Part shown: positions 1 through 7,544 of the stretch, in pieces | Position numbering within the stretch: the stretch's first letter is position 1 | Layout: every line of letters starts with the position of its first letter | Assembly: GCA_022571175.1 (NCBI GenBank) | Contig: JACZYI010000046.1 | Span: 1-10,975 of the forward strand | Length of the DNA: 10,975 nt | Reading direction: 5' to 3' | Source: Pseudomonadota bacterium | Lineage (GTDB): Bacteria; Pseudomonadota; Alphaproteobacteria; Sphingomonadales; SMXR01 | Position numbers and translations under genes: made by a program | Notes under the pieces: model-generated | Told to the model about the DNA's origin: nothing | What the model saw: the letters and a program-made list of their open reading frames with translations, nothing else | Databases searched by the model: none

Positions 1-327
1 GTCCGACAGAGCCATATCCAAATGAGGCTTGAGCCGTCCCGTGAGCCAGAGAAATGTCATGTAATAATCTGATATCAGCGACCAGAATGGATATTTAAAT
101 GTGGCTGGCTGGTTGTGTTCTATAAAAAAATGAGAAAACCATGCCGCGCCATACCCCACCACCGGCCATAGGGCAAGATAGAACCATTCGCCCGTGACTA
201 TAAAGGCAACAAGCAGGGCGGAAGACGAAAAAGTACCAACATAATGGAAGGCCCGACAGGCCGCTTTAGAATGTTCGGCCAGGTAATATGGGAAAAAAAG
301 GGTGTAACTCTGAATACGTTCGCTCAT
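1..327 (-). CDS. DUF962/Mpo1-like membrane protein (3' end outside window)
   Basis: Reading the minus strand from the ATG at 327 gives 109 open codons to the window edge, so the C-terminus is missing or nearly so. The residues match the DUF962 family: an N-terminal YYLAEHSKAACRAFHYVGT stretch (14-32), then SHFFIEHNQPATFKYPFWSL (65-84). Hydrophobic segments at about 34-48, 49-64 and 84-97 suggest an integral inner-membrane protein. His19, His28, His66 and His71 are candidate metal ligands. The yeast family member Mpo1 is an Fe(II)-dependent dioxygenase that shortens 2-hydroxy fatty acids; bacterial members are mostly uncharacterised, so activity here is inference. The start is well supported by AAGGAG (336-341 on the complement), 8 bases before the ATG. 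The gene is divergent from the MerR/beta-oxidation operon and shares its 160-base upstream region, which suggests but does not prove a lipid-related role and common control. Confidence 0.85.
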   Translation of the reverse strand, partial: MSERIQSYTLFFPYYLAEHSKAACRAFHYVGTFSSSALLVAFIVTGEWFYLALWPVVGYGAAWFSHFFIEHNQPATFKYPFWSLISDYYMTFLWLTGRLKPHLDMALSD

Positions 328-404
328 GTGCCTTGCTCCTTAGGGTTGGAGTTTATCAGCTCTGATATTCAGTGTACAAATGATTGCTGCCGAATCGAAG
401 TTAA

Positions 405-426
405 TTGACGTTTACGTTAACGTAAA
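405..426. promoter_or_regulatory. Probable LiuR-type MerR operator
   Basis: Positions 411-426 read TTTACGTTAACGTAAA, a perfect 16-base palindrome. Three ACGT tetramers lie at 408-411, 414-417 and 420-423, exactly 6 bases apart, so a second, imperfect register (405-420, TTGACGTTTACGTTAA) overlaps the first. Paired ACGT boxes flanked by A/T are, as far as I recall, the pattern predicted for LiuR regulators of branched-chain and fatty acyl-CoA catabolism in Proteobacteria. The site lies about 60-80 bases before the MerR start and ends 18 bases before a TATAAT hexamer, where it would overlap the -35 region. The likely binder is the adjacent MerR protein. Binding and sign of regulation (activation or repression) are inferred. 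Confidence 0.65.
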
Positions 427-450
427 GTTCCATTAGATGTAGTATATAAT
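422..450 (+). promoter_or_regulatory. Candidate promoter of the MerR/beta-oxidation operon
   Basis: A perfect -10 hexamer TATAAT is at 445-450, giving a predicted transcript start near 457-460 and a leader of about 30 bases. With a 17-base spacer the -35 would be GTAAAG (422-427), a poor match, which would suit a regulated promoter whose operator covers the -35. A second reading uses TTGACG (405-410) as -35, as in classic MerR promoters where the operator sits in the spacer, but no good -10 lies 17-20 bases downstream of it. The exact promoter is therefore uncertain. Confidence 0.4.
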
Positions 451-487
451 CCATTGTACTGATTCAGTTTTCGGGGAAAGAGAAAGC

Positions 488-907
488 ATGACTCTGGCTC
501 AAACCTTTTCAATTGCTGATCTTGCAAGCGAATTCGGCATTACCGCTCGCGCTATTCGTTTTTATGAAGATCAGGGCTTGTTGTCTCCACAACGAAACGG
601 GCAAAACCGTGTTTATTTGCCGAGAGACCACACTCGACTTGCCTGGATTTTGCGTGGCAAACGGGTCGGTTTTACTTTACGGGAAATTGACGAATTACTG
701 GCCCTTTATGATTTGGATGATGGTCGCAAGACCCAAAGAAGTGCGACTCATAAAAAATGCTGCGAGCGCATCGACGCCCTGAAACTTCAGCGGGCTGATG
801 TGGACCTGACCATAAGTGAATTGGAAGAATTTTGTGAGACTCTGGAAACACTGATTAATAACGAGGCCAAACCGGACAATAAATCCTGTGACTCAGCAAG
901 CCCCTGA
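488..907 (+). CDS. MerR-family transcriptional regulator, LiuR-like
   Basis: This 139-residue protein has the usual length of small MerR regulators. The winged helix-turn-helix occupies about residues 7-75: FSIADLASEFGITARAIRFY, then EDQGLLSP and an RGKRVGFTLREIDELLALYD wing/helix. A long amphipathic dimerisation helix follows (about 83-122). The sequence is closest to the LiuR-type branch controlling branched-chain amino acid and fatty acid breakdown, which agrees with the acyl-CoA dehydrogenase gene 21 bases downstream and the ACGT palindrome upstream. It probably binds that operator and regulates itself and the operon in response to an acyl-CoA-type signal; the ligand is unknown. Cys91-Cys92 and Cys116 fall in or near the dimerisation helix, where metal- or redox-sensing MerR proteins carry Cys ligands, but the canonical metal-binding loop is not evident. 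The start is preceded by a purine-rich GGGGAAAGAGAAAG. Confidence 0.9.
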   Translation: MTLAQTFSIADLASEFGITARAIRFYEDQGLLSPQRNGQNRVYLPRDHTRLAWILRGKRVGFTLREIDELLALYDLDDGRKTQRSATHKKCCERIDALKLQRADVDLTISELEEFCETLETLINNEAKPDNKSCDSASP

Positions 908-928
908 CCCAACCGAAGGACAGCCAAC

Positions 929-2716
929 ATGCCCAGATATCAAGCACCAGTAAAAGATATGCTTTTCATCATGAATGACGTGCTGCAATTGCAACGCTAT
1001 TCGAATCTGCCCGGTTTTGCGGACGTAACTCCCGATCTAGCAGCGGCGATACTGGCAGAAGGCGCCAAGATTACCGAGGAGGTATTGCAACCCCTCAATC
1101 GTGTGGGGGATGAACAGGGATGTGTTCGCCACGAAGATGGCTCAGTCACCACTCCTGACGGATTCAAAGAGGCTTACAAACTATTTATCAAAGGCGGCTG
1201 GCAAAGTCTGGGGCAAAACCCCGAATATGGCGGCCAGGGATTGCCTTATATCTATGGCGCCGCCTTCCATGAAATGTGCTACTCGGCCAACCTCTCGTTC
1301 ACCATGTATCCCACCCTCACCTCCGGTGCCGCTTCTCTCATCTCTTATCTGGGCACTGATGAGCAAAAACAGACCTATCTACCAAACATGATTTCCGGAA
1401 AATGGTCAGGGACCATGAATTTGACCGAACCGCATTGTGGCACCGATTTAGGGCTGTTACGCACCAAAGCCGAGCCGCAGGATGACGGAAGTTATAAGCT
1501 GACGGGCACCAAGATATTTATTTCTGCGGGCGAGCATGATTTAACAGAAAATATCATTCATACGGTGTTAGCCAGAATTCCAGGCGGACCGGACGGGGTT
1601 AAGGGACTGAGCCTCTTTATCGTTCCAAAAATTCAAATCAATGAGGATGGCAGTCTCGGAGACTGCAACAATGTTACCTGTGGGTCCATCGAAGAAAAAA
1701 TGGGTATCCATGGCAATTCCACCTGCCTGCTTAATTATGACGGCGCCACCGGATTTTTAATCGGCGAGGAACATAGGGGATTAATGGCCATGTTCTATAT
1801 GATGAACGCGGCCCGCATTGGCGTTGGCATACAGGGGCTGGCGCTGGGTGAAGTGGCCTATCAAAATGCCGCTGATTATGCCAGAGATCGCCTTCAAGGG
1901 CGCTCAATCACGGGCGTTAAGGAAGCGGACAAAGTAGCCGACCCGATCATTGTTCACCCCGATGTGAGACGCATGCTGATGGATGCGCGCGCCCACACCG
2001 AAGGCTCCCGGGCGCTTGCCTTGTGGCTTGCTCTGGAAGTTGATCTCTCCCATCGATCAGAAGATGAAGAAGACCGTCAGGCCGCCGATGATCTGGCCAG
2101 CCTTTTGACGCCCATCATCAAGGGCGTACTCACTGATCTCGGATTTCAAAGCGCGATTGAATGTCAGCAAGTTTATGGCGGACACGGGTATATCCGTGAA
2201 TGGGGAATGGAACAATTTGTGCGCGATGCCCGTATCGCTCAAATTTATGAAGGCACTAACGGCATTCAGGCTATGGACCTGGTTGGGCGCAAGCTTGGTA
2301 AGAATGACGGTAAAGCCATAATAGCCTTTTTCCAGCGTGTTTTCGAATTTCTAGGCACCATGGATGACCATATGAAAGAGTTCTCGGAACCAATGAAAAA
2401 CGCCCTCAGTGATTTGCAGCAAGCCACCGCATGGCTGCAGGAAAATGGCCCCAAAAATCCTGACAATGCGGGAGCTGGAGCGGTGGACTACATGCATCTA
2501 TTCGGGTTGGTGGCTATGGGCTATATGTGGAGCCAAATGGCAGTGGCCTCAAAGAAAGCGCTGGCCAATGGTGCCGATGATGAAACCTTTCACAAGGCTA
2601 AACTGGTCACCGCCCGTTATTTCATGAAGCGGTTGTTGCCCGGAACCAAGGCCCGATTGAGCAAGGTTGAAGCGGGTGCAGAAGAGCTCATGGCTCTGAA
2701 AGCAGAAGAATTTTAG
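929..2716 (+). CDS. Acyl-CoA dehydrogenase, 595-residue type with C-terminal extension
   Basis: An FAD flavoprotein catalysing alpha,beta-dehydrogenation of acyl-CoA to trans-2-enoyl-CoA, passing electrons to electron-transfer flavoprotein; the first step of beta-oxidation, in the cytoplasm. The N-terminus (MPRYQAPVKD, RYSNLPGF) is typical of the long single-domain group. The mid domain carries GTMNLTEPHCGTDLG (161-175), and QQVYGGHGYIREWGMEQF (413-430) precedes the catalytic base Glu441 in IYEGTNGIQA. About 130 further residues (from ~465) form the C-terminal helical domain found in this subfamily, which explains 595 residues instead of about 380. GAAGGA (915-920) lies 8 bases before the ATG. 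Chain-length specificity cannot be read from sequence. The subfamily also contains the DmdC methylmercaptopropionyl-CoA dehydrogenases, but the neighbouring thiolase and FadB-like genes favour general fatty acyl-CoA oxidation. Confidence 0.95.
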   Translation: MPRYQAPVKDMLFIMNDVLQLQRYSNLPGFADVTPDLAAAILAEGAKITEEVLQPLNRVGDEQGCVRHEDGSVTTPDGFKEAYKLFIKGGWQSLGQNPEYGGQGLPYIYGAAFHEMCYSANLSFTMYPTLTSGAASLISYLGTDEQKQTYLPNMISGKWSGTMNLTEPHCGTDLGLLRTKAEPQDDGSYKLTGTKIFISAGEHDLTENIIHTVLARIPGGPDGVKGLSLFIVPKIQINEDGSLGDCNNVTCGSIEEKMGIHGNSTCLLNYDGATGFLIGEEHRGLMAMFYMMNAARIGVGIQGLALGEVAYQNAADYARDRLQGRSITGVKEADKVADPIIVHPDVRRMLMDARAHTEGSRALALWLALEVDLSHRSEDEEDRQAADDLASLLTPIIKGVLTDLGFQSAIECQQVYGGHGYIREWGMEQFVRDARIAQIYEGTNGIQAMDLVGRKLGKNDGKAIIAFFQRVFEFLGTMDDHMKEFSEPMKNALSDLQQATAWLQENGPKNPDNAGAGAVDYMHLFGLVAMGYMWSQMAVASKKALANGADDETFHKAKLVTARYFMKRLLPGTKARLSKVEAGAEELMALKAEEF

Positions 2717-2736
2717 CATTTGAAAGGACGCGCAAG

Positions 2737-3945
2737 ATGACTGAGGCCTTTATCTATGATGCCATTCGAACGCCACGTGGTCGCGGCAAGAAGGATGGCA
2801 GCCTTCACGAAATTACGCCCATACAACTGGCCACTCAGGCTCTCGAGGCCATTCGTGACCGAAATGATCTCGATACCAGCCTGGTGGAAGATGTGATCTT
2901 GGGCTGCGTTGCACCTGTGGGTGAGCAAGGCTCGTGCATTGCTCGCGTGGCAGCGCTGAATGCTGATTATGACGAATCTGTCCCTGGCGTTCAGATTAAC
3001 CGTTTTTGCGCCTCCGGGCTCGAAGCCGTGAATATGGCTGCAGCCAAAGTCATGTCCGGTCAATCGGAAATGGCCATAGGTGGTGGCGTGGAATCCATGT
3101 CCCGAGTGCCCATGGGATCTGATGGCGGAGCCATGCATTCAGACCCGGCGGTGGCTTTCAAAACTTATTTTGTGCCGCAGGGAATTTCTGCCGATTTGAT
3201 TGCAAGCAAATGGGGATACAGCCGGGAAGATGTGGATGCCTATGCCATTGAAAGCCAGAAACGCGCAAGTGAATCCTGGAAAGATGGACGGTTTAAAAAA
3301 TCAATTATACCGGTCAAGGATGTGTTGGGTCTGACAGTGCTGGACCATGATGAAAATATACGCCCGGAAACCGACATGCAATCCCTGGGTTCGCTGAAGC
3401 CATCTTTTGCCGATATGGGCAATAATTTCGGGTTTAATTCTGTGGCCATGCAGAAATATCCGGAAATAGAAAAAATCAATCATGTGCATCATGCCGGAAA
3501 TTCTTCCGCCATTGTGGATGGCGCAGCAGCGGTTCTGATTGGCAATGCGGAAATTGGTAAAAAAACGGGCCTCAAACCACGGGCGCGAATCAGGGGATTT
3601 GCATCCATCGGCTCTGAGCCAACCATCATGCTGACCGGTCCATCGTTTGCGGCCGAGAAAGCGCTTGAGAAAACTGGAATGGCCAAATCAGACATTGATC
3701 TCTGGGAATTGAATGAGGCTTTTGCTGCGGTTGTTCTCCGATTTATGGAGGCACTGGACCTGGATGATAAGGATATGAATGTGAACGGTGGAGCCATCGC
3801 CATGGGTCATCCCCTGGGTGCCACCGGTGCCATGATTTTAGGCACAGCACTCGACGAACTGGAGCGCAGCGGCAAGGAAACGGCGCTGGTCGCACTTTGC
3901 ATTGGTGCCGGCATGGGCACAGCAACCATAATTGAGCGGGTATAG
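2737..3945 (+). CDS. Acetyl-CoA C-acyltransferase (thiolase)
   Basis: This 402-residue thiolase catalyses CoA-dependent cleavage of 3-ketoacyl-CoA to acetyl-CoA and a shortened acyl-CoA, the last beta-oxidation step; the length is normal for the family. All catalytic elements are present: nucleophile Cys91 in NRFCASGLEAV, ELNEAFA at 324-330, His358 in GGAIAMGHPLGATG, and acid/base Cys388 in LCIGAGMG. It starts 20 bases after the dehydrogenase stop with AAAGGA (2723-2728) 8 bases before the ATG. The following FadB-like gene begins only 2 bases after its stop, as expected for subunits of a trifunctional fatty acid oxidation complex, here in the order thiolase then multifunctional subunit. A biosynthetic acetoacetyl-CoA thiolase role (as for polyhydroxybutyrate) is chemically possible, but the context argues for degradation. 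Confidence 0.95.
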   Translation: MTEAFIYDAIRTPRGRGKKDGSLHEITPIQLATQALEAIRDRNDLDTSLVEDVILGCVAPVGEQGSCIARVAALNADYDESVPGVQINRFCASGLEAVNMAAAKVMSGQSEMAIGGGVESMSRVPMGSDGGAMHSDPAVAFKTYFVPQGISADLIASKWGYSREDVDAYAIESQKRASESWKDGRFKKSIIPVKDVLGLTVLDHDENIRPETDMQSLGSLKPSFADMGNNFGFNSVAMQKYPEIEKINHVHHAGNSSAIVDGAAAVLIGNAEIGKKTGLKPRARIRGFASIGSEPTIMLTGPSFAAEKALEKTGMAKSDIDLWELNEAFAAVVLRFMEALDLDDKDMNVNGGAIAMGHPLGATGAMILGTALDELERSGKETALVALCIGAGMGTATIIERV

Positions 3946-3947
3946 TC

Positions 3948-6110
3948 ATGACTGAAACAATCAAATTCTCAACCGATTCAGATGGTATCGCAACCCTGAC
4001 CATAGATTTGCCTGATCGTTCGATGAATGTGGTGGATCAGGCCTTCCTGCGTGACCTTTCTGACCTCATTGGAAAGATAAAAGAAAATGACTCCATCAAA
4101 GGAGCCATCATCACGTCTGGCAAAAAAGCGTTTGTGGCAGGCGCTGATCTGCGCATGCTGTCCTCACTTTTGGCTGAACAGAATGGGCCATCTGCCGAGG
4201 ATGTGTTTGAGGCCTGCAACGGGTATAGCGCACTACTTCGTGAGATGGAAACCTGCGGAAAACCGTTTGTGGCCGCAGTTAATGGTCTGGCTTTGGGTGG
4301 TGGATTTGAACTGGTACTGGCCTGCCATCATCGGATCTTGGCGGACGAAAAGTCGCTGAAATTAGGCCTGCCTGAAGTAATGGTTGGTCTTCTTCCCGGT
4401 GCCGGGGGTATGCAGCGTCTTTTGCGGCTGGCGGGACTGCAAGTAACCCTGCAATATGCCTCAACCGGGAAAAACCTGAAAGCCTCCGAAGCTTTAGGGC
4501 TCAACATCGTCCAGGAGGTTTTGCCACTAGACAAAATACTGGAAGCCGCCAAAGCCTGGCTTATGGATAAACCCACCGCGGTTCAACCCTGGGATAAAAA
4601 GGGCTTTAAAATCCCCGGCGGAGCCGGAGCCATGCATCCAAACTCGGTCATGACTATGGTGGGTGCCAATGCCATGGCGCAAGACAAGAGCTTTCATAAT
4701 TACCCGGCAGTCGAGGCCATTTTATCGAGCATTTATGAAGGGGGAATGCTGCCGTTCGATACCGCCATCCGGCTGGACAGCAAACGCTTTGCCAAGCTGC
4801 TCATGAGCGATCAAACCCAAAACATGATCCGCACATTATTCATTAACAAACAAGCCGCTGATAAACTTCAAAAGCGACCGAAGAACCCCGAAAAACATAT
4901 GGTCAAGCGACTTGGCGTTCTGGGCGCAGGTATGATGGGAGCAGGCATTGCCTATGTCTCGGCCCGGGCGGGCATGGAAGTGGTGCTGCTTGATATGTCT
5001 GAAGAACAGGCTTTAAAAGGCAAGGCCTATTCCGAAAGTCTTGTGGCAAAAGGCCTCAAGCGCCGCAAAATAACGGAGGAGAAGGGTGAGGCGCTTCTCG
5101 ATCTTATTCGGCCCACAGCAGATTTTGATGATCTGAAAGATGTGGATCTCATTATCGAAGCCGTTTTTGAAGACAGAAAGATCAAGGCAGACATAACCGC
5201 CAAGACCGAAGCGTTGATGCCCGAAGCCACCATATTTGCCTCCAACACCTCAACCCTGCCCATAACCGGTTTGGCAGAGGCCTCAAAACGACCCGATCAG
5301 TTTATCGGCATTCATTTTTTCTCACCCGTTGAAAAGATGCCTCTGGTTGAAATTATCCTCGGCAAAAAGACTGGCGAGACTGCTCTGGCGATCGCTTTGG
5401 ATTATGTGCAGCAAATTGGCAAAACACCCATCATTGTGAATGATAGCCGGGGTTTTTACACCAGCCGCTGTTTTGGCACCTATGTCACCGAAGGGCTGGC
5501 TATGCTGGCCGAGGGCATTAACCCGGCGATGATAGAAAATGCCGGCAAAATGGTCGGCATGCCTGTTGGACCGCTTGCGGTTGGTGATGAAGTCTCCATT
5601 GAGCTTTCATATAAAATCATGCAGCAGACCAAAAAGGATATGGGGAAAGACTATCCCGACCATCCGGCCGATGCAGTGATAGAAAAATTGGTAGCGGGAC
5701 TTGGTCGATTGGGGCGCAAAAATGGCAAAGGAGCTTATGAATATCCCGAAGACGGCAAAAAATTTCTCTGGCCCGGCCTTGCTGATCATTTTCCTCCTGC
5801 CAACGATCAGCCGGATATAGATGAAGTCAAAGCGCGCTTATTATATCGCCAGGCGGTCGAATGTGCCCGCTGTTATGAGGAGGGCGTTCTGAACGATCCT
5901 GAATCGGGTGATGTGGGGGCAATATTCGGTTGGGGTTTTGCCCCATGGTCGGGTGGACCACTTTCTTTCATTGATACCATCGGCGCAGAGAATTTTGTGC
6001 AGGAAGCAGACAGATTGTCCCAGGCTTATGGTGATCGATTTGCCCCGCCACAAATCTTGCGTGACATGGCTGCCAATGGAGACTGTTTTTATGCTGCCTC
6101 TAACGAATAG
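3948..6110 (+). CDS. FadB/FadJ-like enoyl-CoA hydratase / 3-hydroxyacyl-CoA dehydrogenase
   Basis: A 720-residue fusion that hydrates trans-2-enoyl-CoA and then oxidises the L-3-hydroxyacyl-CoA with NAD+, steps two and three of beta-oxidation. Residues 1-190 are a crotonase domain: oxyanion-hole AGADL (64-68), GLALGGGFEL with Glu121, and GLPEVMVGLLPGAGG with Glu143, matching the two catalytic glutamates of E. coli FadB. From about 318 the Rossmann domain shows VLGAGMMGAG (GxGxxG at 326-331) and Asp349, which fits NAD rather than NADP. His456 and Glu468 in GIHFFSPVEKMPLVE fit the catalytic region of the dehydrogenase, and two C-terminal HAD domains follow. Length is close to E. coli FadB (729). 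The start is 2 bases after the thiolase stop with only a weak GAGCGGG upstream, suggesting translational coupling. Probably partners with the thiolase in a complex. Confidence 0.95.
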   Translation: MTETIKFSTDSDGIATLTIDLPDRSMNVVDQAFLRDLSDLIGKIKENDSIKGAIITSGKKAFVAGADLRMLSSLLAEQNGPSAEDVFEACNGYSALLREMETCGKPFVAAVNGLALGGGFELVLACHHRILADEKSLKLGLPEVMVGLLPGAGGMQRLLRLAGLQVTLQYASTGKNLKASEALGLNIVQEVLPLDKILEAAKAWLMDKPTAVQPWDKKGFKIPGGAGAMHPNSVMTMVGANAMAQDKSFHNYPAVEAILSSIYEGGMLPFDTAIRLDSKRFAKLLMSDQTQNMIRTLFINKQAADKLQKRPKNPEKHMVKRLGVLGAGMMGAGIAYVSARAGMEVVLLDMSEEQALKGKAYSESLVAKGLKRRKITEEKGEALLDLIRPTADFDDLKDVDLIIEAVFEDRKIKADITAKTEALMPEATIFASNTSTLPITGLAEASKRPDQFIGIHFFSPVEKMPLVEIILGKKTGETALAIALDYVQQIGKTPIIVNDSRGFYTSRCFGTYVTEGLAMLAEGINPAMIENAGKMVGMPVGPLAVGDEVSIELSYKIMQQTKKDMGKDYPDHPADAVIEKLVAGLGRLGRKNGKGAYEYPEDGKKFLWPGLADHFPPANDQPDIDEVKARLLYRQAVECARCYEEGVLNDPESGDVGAIFGWGFAPWSGGPLSFIDTIGAENFVQEADRLSQAYGDRFAPPQILRDMAANGDCFYAASNE

Positions 6111-6121
6111 TATCAGCGCCC

Positions 6122-6541
6122 ATGCGTCAGCTATTTCACCATATTGAAATCGCAACCCGAGGACCCGGGCTCACCGAACTGAGTAGTCAGATTTCGAGCT
6201 GGATCACGGAGCAGGGCATGACTTCCGGCCTGCTGACCGTTTTTATCAAGCATACATCGGCCTCACTGCTGATTCAGGAAAATGCTGATCCCGTTGTTCA
6301 AAGCGACCTCCAGAATTATTTTGACCACATTGCACCCCACGACCCCCACCGCTACCAGCATGGTGCCGAGGGGCCTGATGATATGCCTGCCCATATTCGA
6401 AGTGCCCTGACCCAAACCAGCCTGTCCATCCCCCTCCATCATGGCAAACTTTGTCTCGGCACCTGGCAGGGAATTTATCTCTTTGAACATCGCACAAAAC
6501 CTCATCTGCGCCACATTCAACTACACCTGATTGGTGAATAG
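6122..6541 (+). CDS. YjbQ/UPF0047 family protein (secondary thiamine-phosphate synthase enzyme)
   Basis: This 139-residue protein matches the YjbQ/UPF0047 family over its whole length: KHTSASLLIQENADP (43-57), EGPDDMPAHIRSAL (83-96) and LGTWQGIYLFEHR (112-124), with His44, His91 and His123 among the conserved histidines. The E. coli homologue shows weak thiamine-phosphate synthase activity when overproduced, hence the database name, but the physiological role of the family is unsettled. Members form small trimeric metal-binding beta proteins, probably cytoplasmic. The gene starts 11 bases after the FadB-like stop, with no good Shine-Dalgarno sequence, so it is likely translated by coupling within the operon. 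It lies just before the SDR gene. Nothing in the sequence ties it to fatty acid oxidation. Confidence 0.92.
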   Translation: MRQLFHHIEIATRGPGLTELSSQISSWITEQGMTSGLLTVFIKHTSASLLIQENADPVVQSDLQNYFDHIAPHDPHRYQHGAEGPDDMPAHIRSALTQTSLSIPLHHGKLCLGTWQGIYLFEHRTKPHLRHIQLHLIGE

Positions 6542-6545
6542 GGAG
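6540..6545 (+). promoter_or_regulatory. Ribosome binding site deciding the SDR start
   Basis: AGGGAG overlaps the last bases of the YjbQ gene and lies 9 bases before ATG 6555. It favours that ATG over an in-frame TTG (6531) or GTG (6534) upstream, which would add 8 or 7 residues that do not belong to the Rossmann fold and have no ribosome binding site. Confidence 0.7.
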
Positions 6546-6554
6546 ACTGGAAAT

Positions 6555-7544
6555 ATGCCCACAGCATTTGTCACCGGAGGCACCGGATTTTTAGGAACAC
6601 ATTTGATCGAAGTCCTCCTCGAAGAAGGCTGGCATGTGATTGCCCTGCATCGGAAAAATTCGGATACCAGCAACCTTGACCGGCTGGGCTGTGAAAAAGC
6701 ACTTGGCGATGTGGCTGATGCCGCAAGCCTCAAGGGTCTGATTCCCGATGGCACTGATGGCGTTTTCCATGTGGCGGGCAATACCGTACCCTGGCGGGGA
6801 GTGAGAGACAGGCAATGGCAAACCAATGTGGTCGGAACGGAAAATATGATTGCGGCGGCTCTGGAAGCCAAGGTTGGCCGCTTCGTCCACACTTCTTCAA
6901 TTGCCGTTTATGGTCATCATGAGGAACTAATCACCGAAGCAACGCCCAAACTTGGAGCCACCTCGTGGGTTTGCTATGTGAAAAGCAAGTTTTTTGCCGA
7001 AAAGGCGGTGCTGGAGGCCGTCAATGCAGGGCTTGACGCAGTGGTCCTTAACCCAGGCCACATCCTGGGTGCGTATGACAAAGACAACTGGTCACAGTTG
7101 TTTGTTCTGACCCAAAAAGACGCTCTACCCGGTGTTCCGCCAGGCGCAGGCTGTTTTGCTAATGCCCGGGAAGTAGCAAGGGCTCACTTGAAAGCCTATG
7201 AGGTGGGCAAGTCTGGTGAAAATTACTTCTTGGGTGGTCCACATGCGTCATTTCTTGAGGTCATGAAGGAAATTTCATCGCTGTTGGGCAAAAAATCTCC
7301 CATAAAGACGACACCGGCAGTTTTACTTAATATCGTTGCGAAAATTTCCGATTTTATTTCCCGCTTTACCCATAAACAGCCAAACTTTACTCCGGAATTG
7401 GCTTATTTTGTATGCGACGACGATAATATGAGCTCGACCAAAGCAGAGTCAGAACTTGGCTACAAAATAATACCGATCAAGACATCGCTCAGGCAAACTT
7501 ATGCCTGGCTAATACAGACAGGAATCTTGGAAAAATCTGTCTAA
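6555..7544 (+). CDS. NAD-dependent epimerase/dehydratase-like extended SDR protein
   Basis: From ATG 6555 the product is 329 residues, normal for extended short-chain dehydrogenases/reductases. The N-terminus has the dinucleotide-binding TGGTGFLG (7-14) directly after the first strand. TSSIAVYG (113-120) supplies the active-site Ser, and CYVKSK gives the YxxxK pair Tyr141/Lys145. VLNPGHILG (164-172) is the usual substrate-side motif. The sequence resembles dihydroflavonol-4-reductase/3-beta-hydroxysteroid dehydrogenase-like proteins that oxidise or reduce a hydroxyl/keto pair; the substrate cannot be read. It is the last tightly packed gene of the operon, 13 bases after YjbQ. A role in handling unusual hydroxy- or keto-acyl intermediates would fit the context but is inference. 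No clear terminator follows it. Confidence 0.88.
   Translation: MPTAFVTGGTGFLGTHLIEVLLEEGWHVIALHRKNSDTSNLDRLGCEKALGDVADAASLKGLIPDGTDGVFHVAGNTVPWRGVRDRQWQTNVVGTENMIAAALEAKVGRFVHTSSIAVYGHHEELITEATPKLGATSWVCYVKSKFFAEKAVLEAVNAGLDAVVLNPGHILGAYDKDNWSQLFVLTQKDALPGVPPGAGCFANAREVARAHLKAYEVGKSGENYFLGGPHASFLEVMKEISSLLGKKSPIKTTPAVLLNIVAKISDFISRFTHKQPNFTPELAYFVCDDDNMSSTKAESELGYKIIPIKTSLRQTYAWLIQTGILEKSV

Larger units (their letters stand above)
328..487. promoter_or_regulatory. Divergent intergenic control region
   Basis: This gap separates the leftward DUF962 gene from the rightward MerR-led operon and is the longest non-coding stretch in the window. It contains the ribosome binding site of the DUF962 gene (336-341, complement), an ACGT-rich palindromic operator (405-426), a TATAAT hexamer (445-450) and the GGGGAAAGAGAAAG purine run that serves as ribosome binding site for the MerR gene (474-487). 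No convincing promoter hexamers could be picked for the leftward gene; a TTGTAC/GATAAA pair on the complement is possible but weak. Confidence 0.75.

Noticed and set aside
2713..3138. Long open frame on the minus strand within the thiolase gene
   Set aside because: The plus strand encodes a thiolase with all catalytic residues; the antisense product is His/Ser-rich low-complexity-like sequence with no family resemblance.
6521..6892. 123-codon minus-strand open frame over the YjbQ/SDR junction
   Set aside because: It covers the conserved SDR Rossmann region on the other strand and has no motif of its own.
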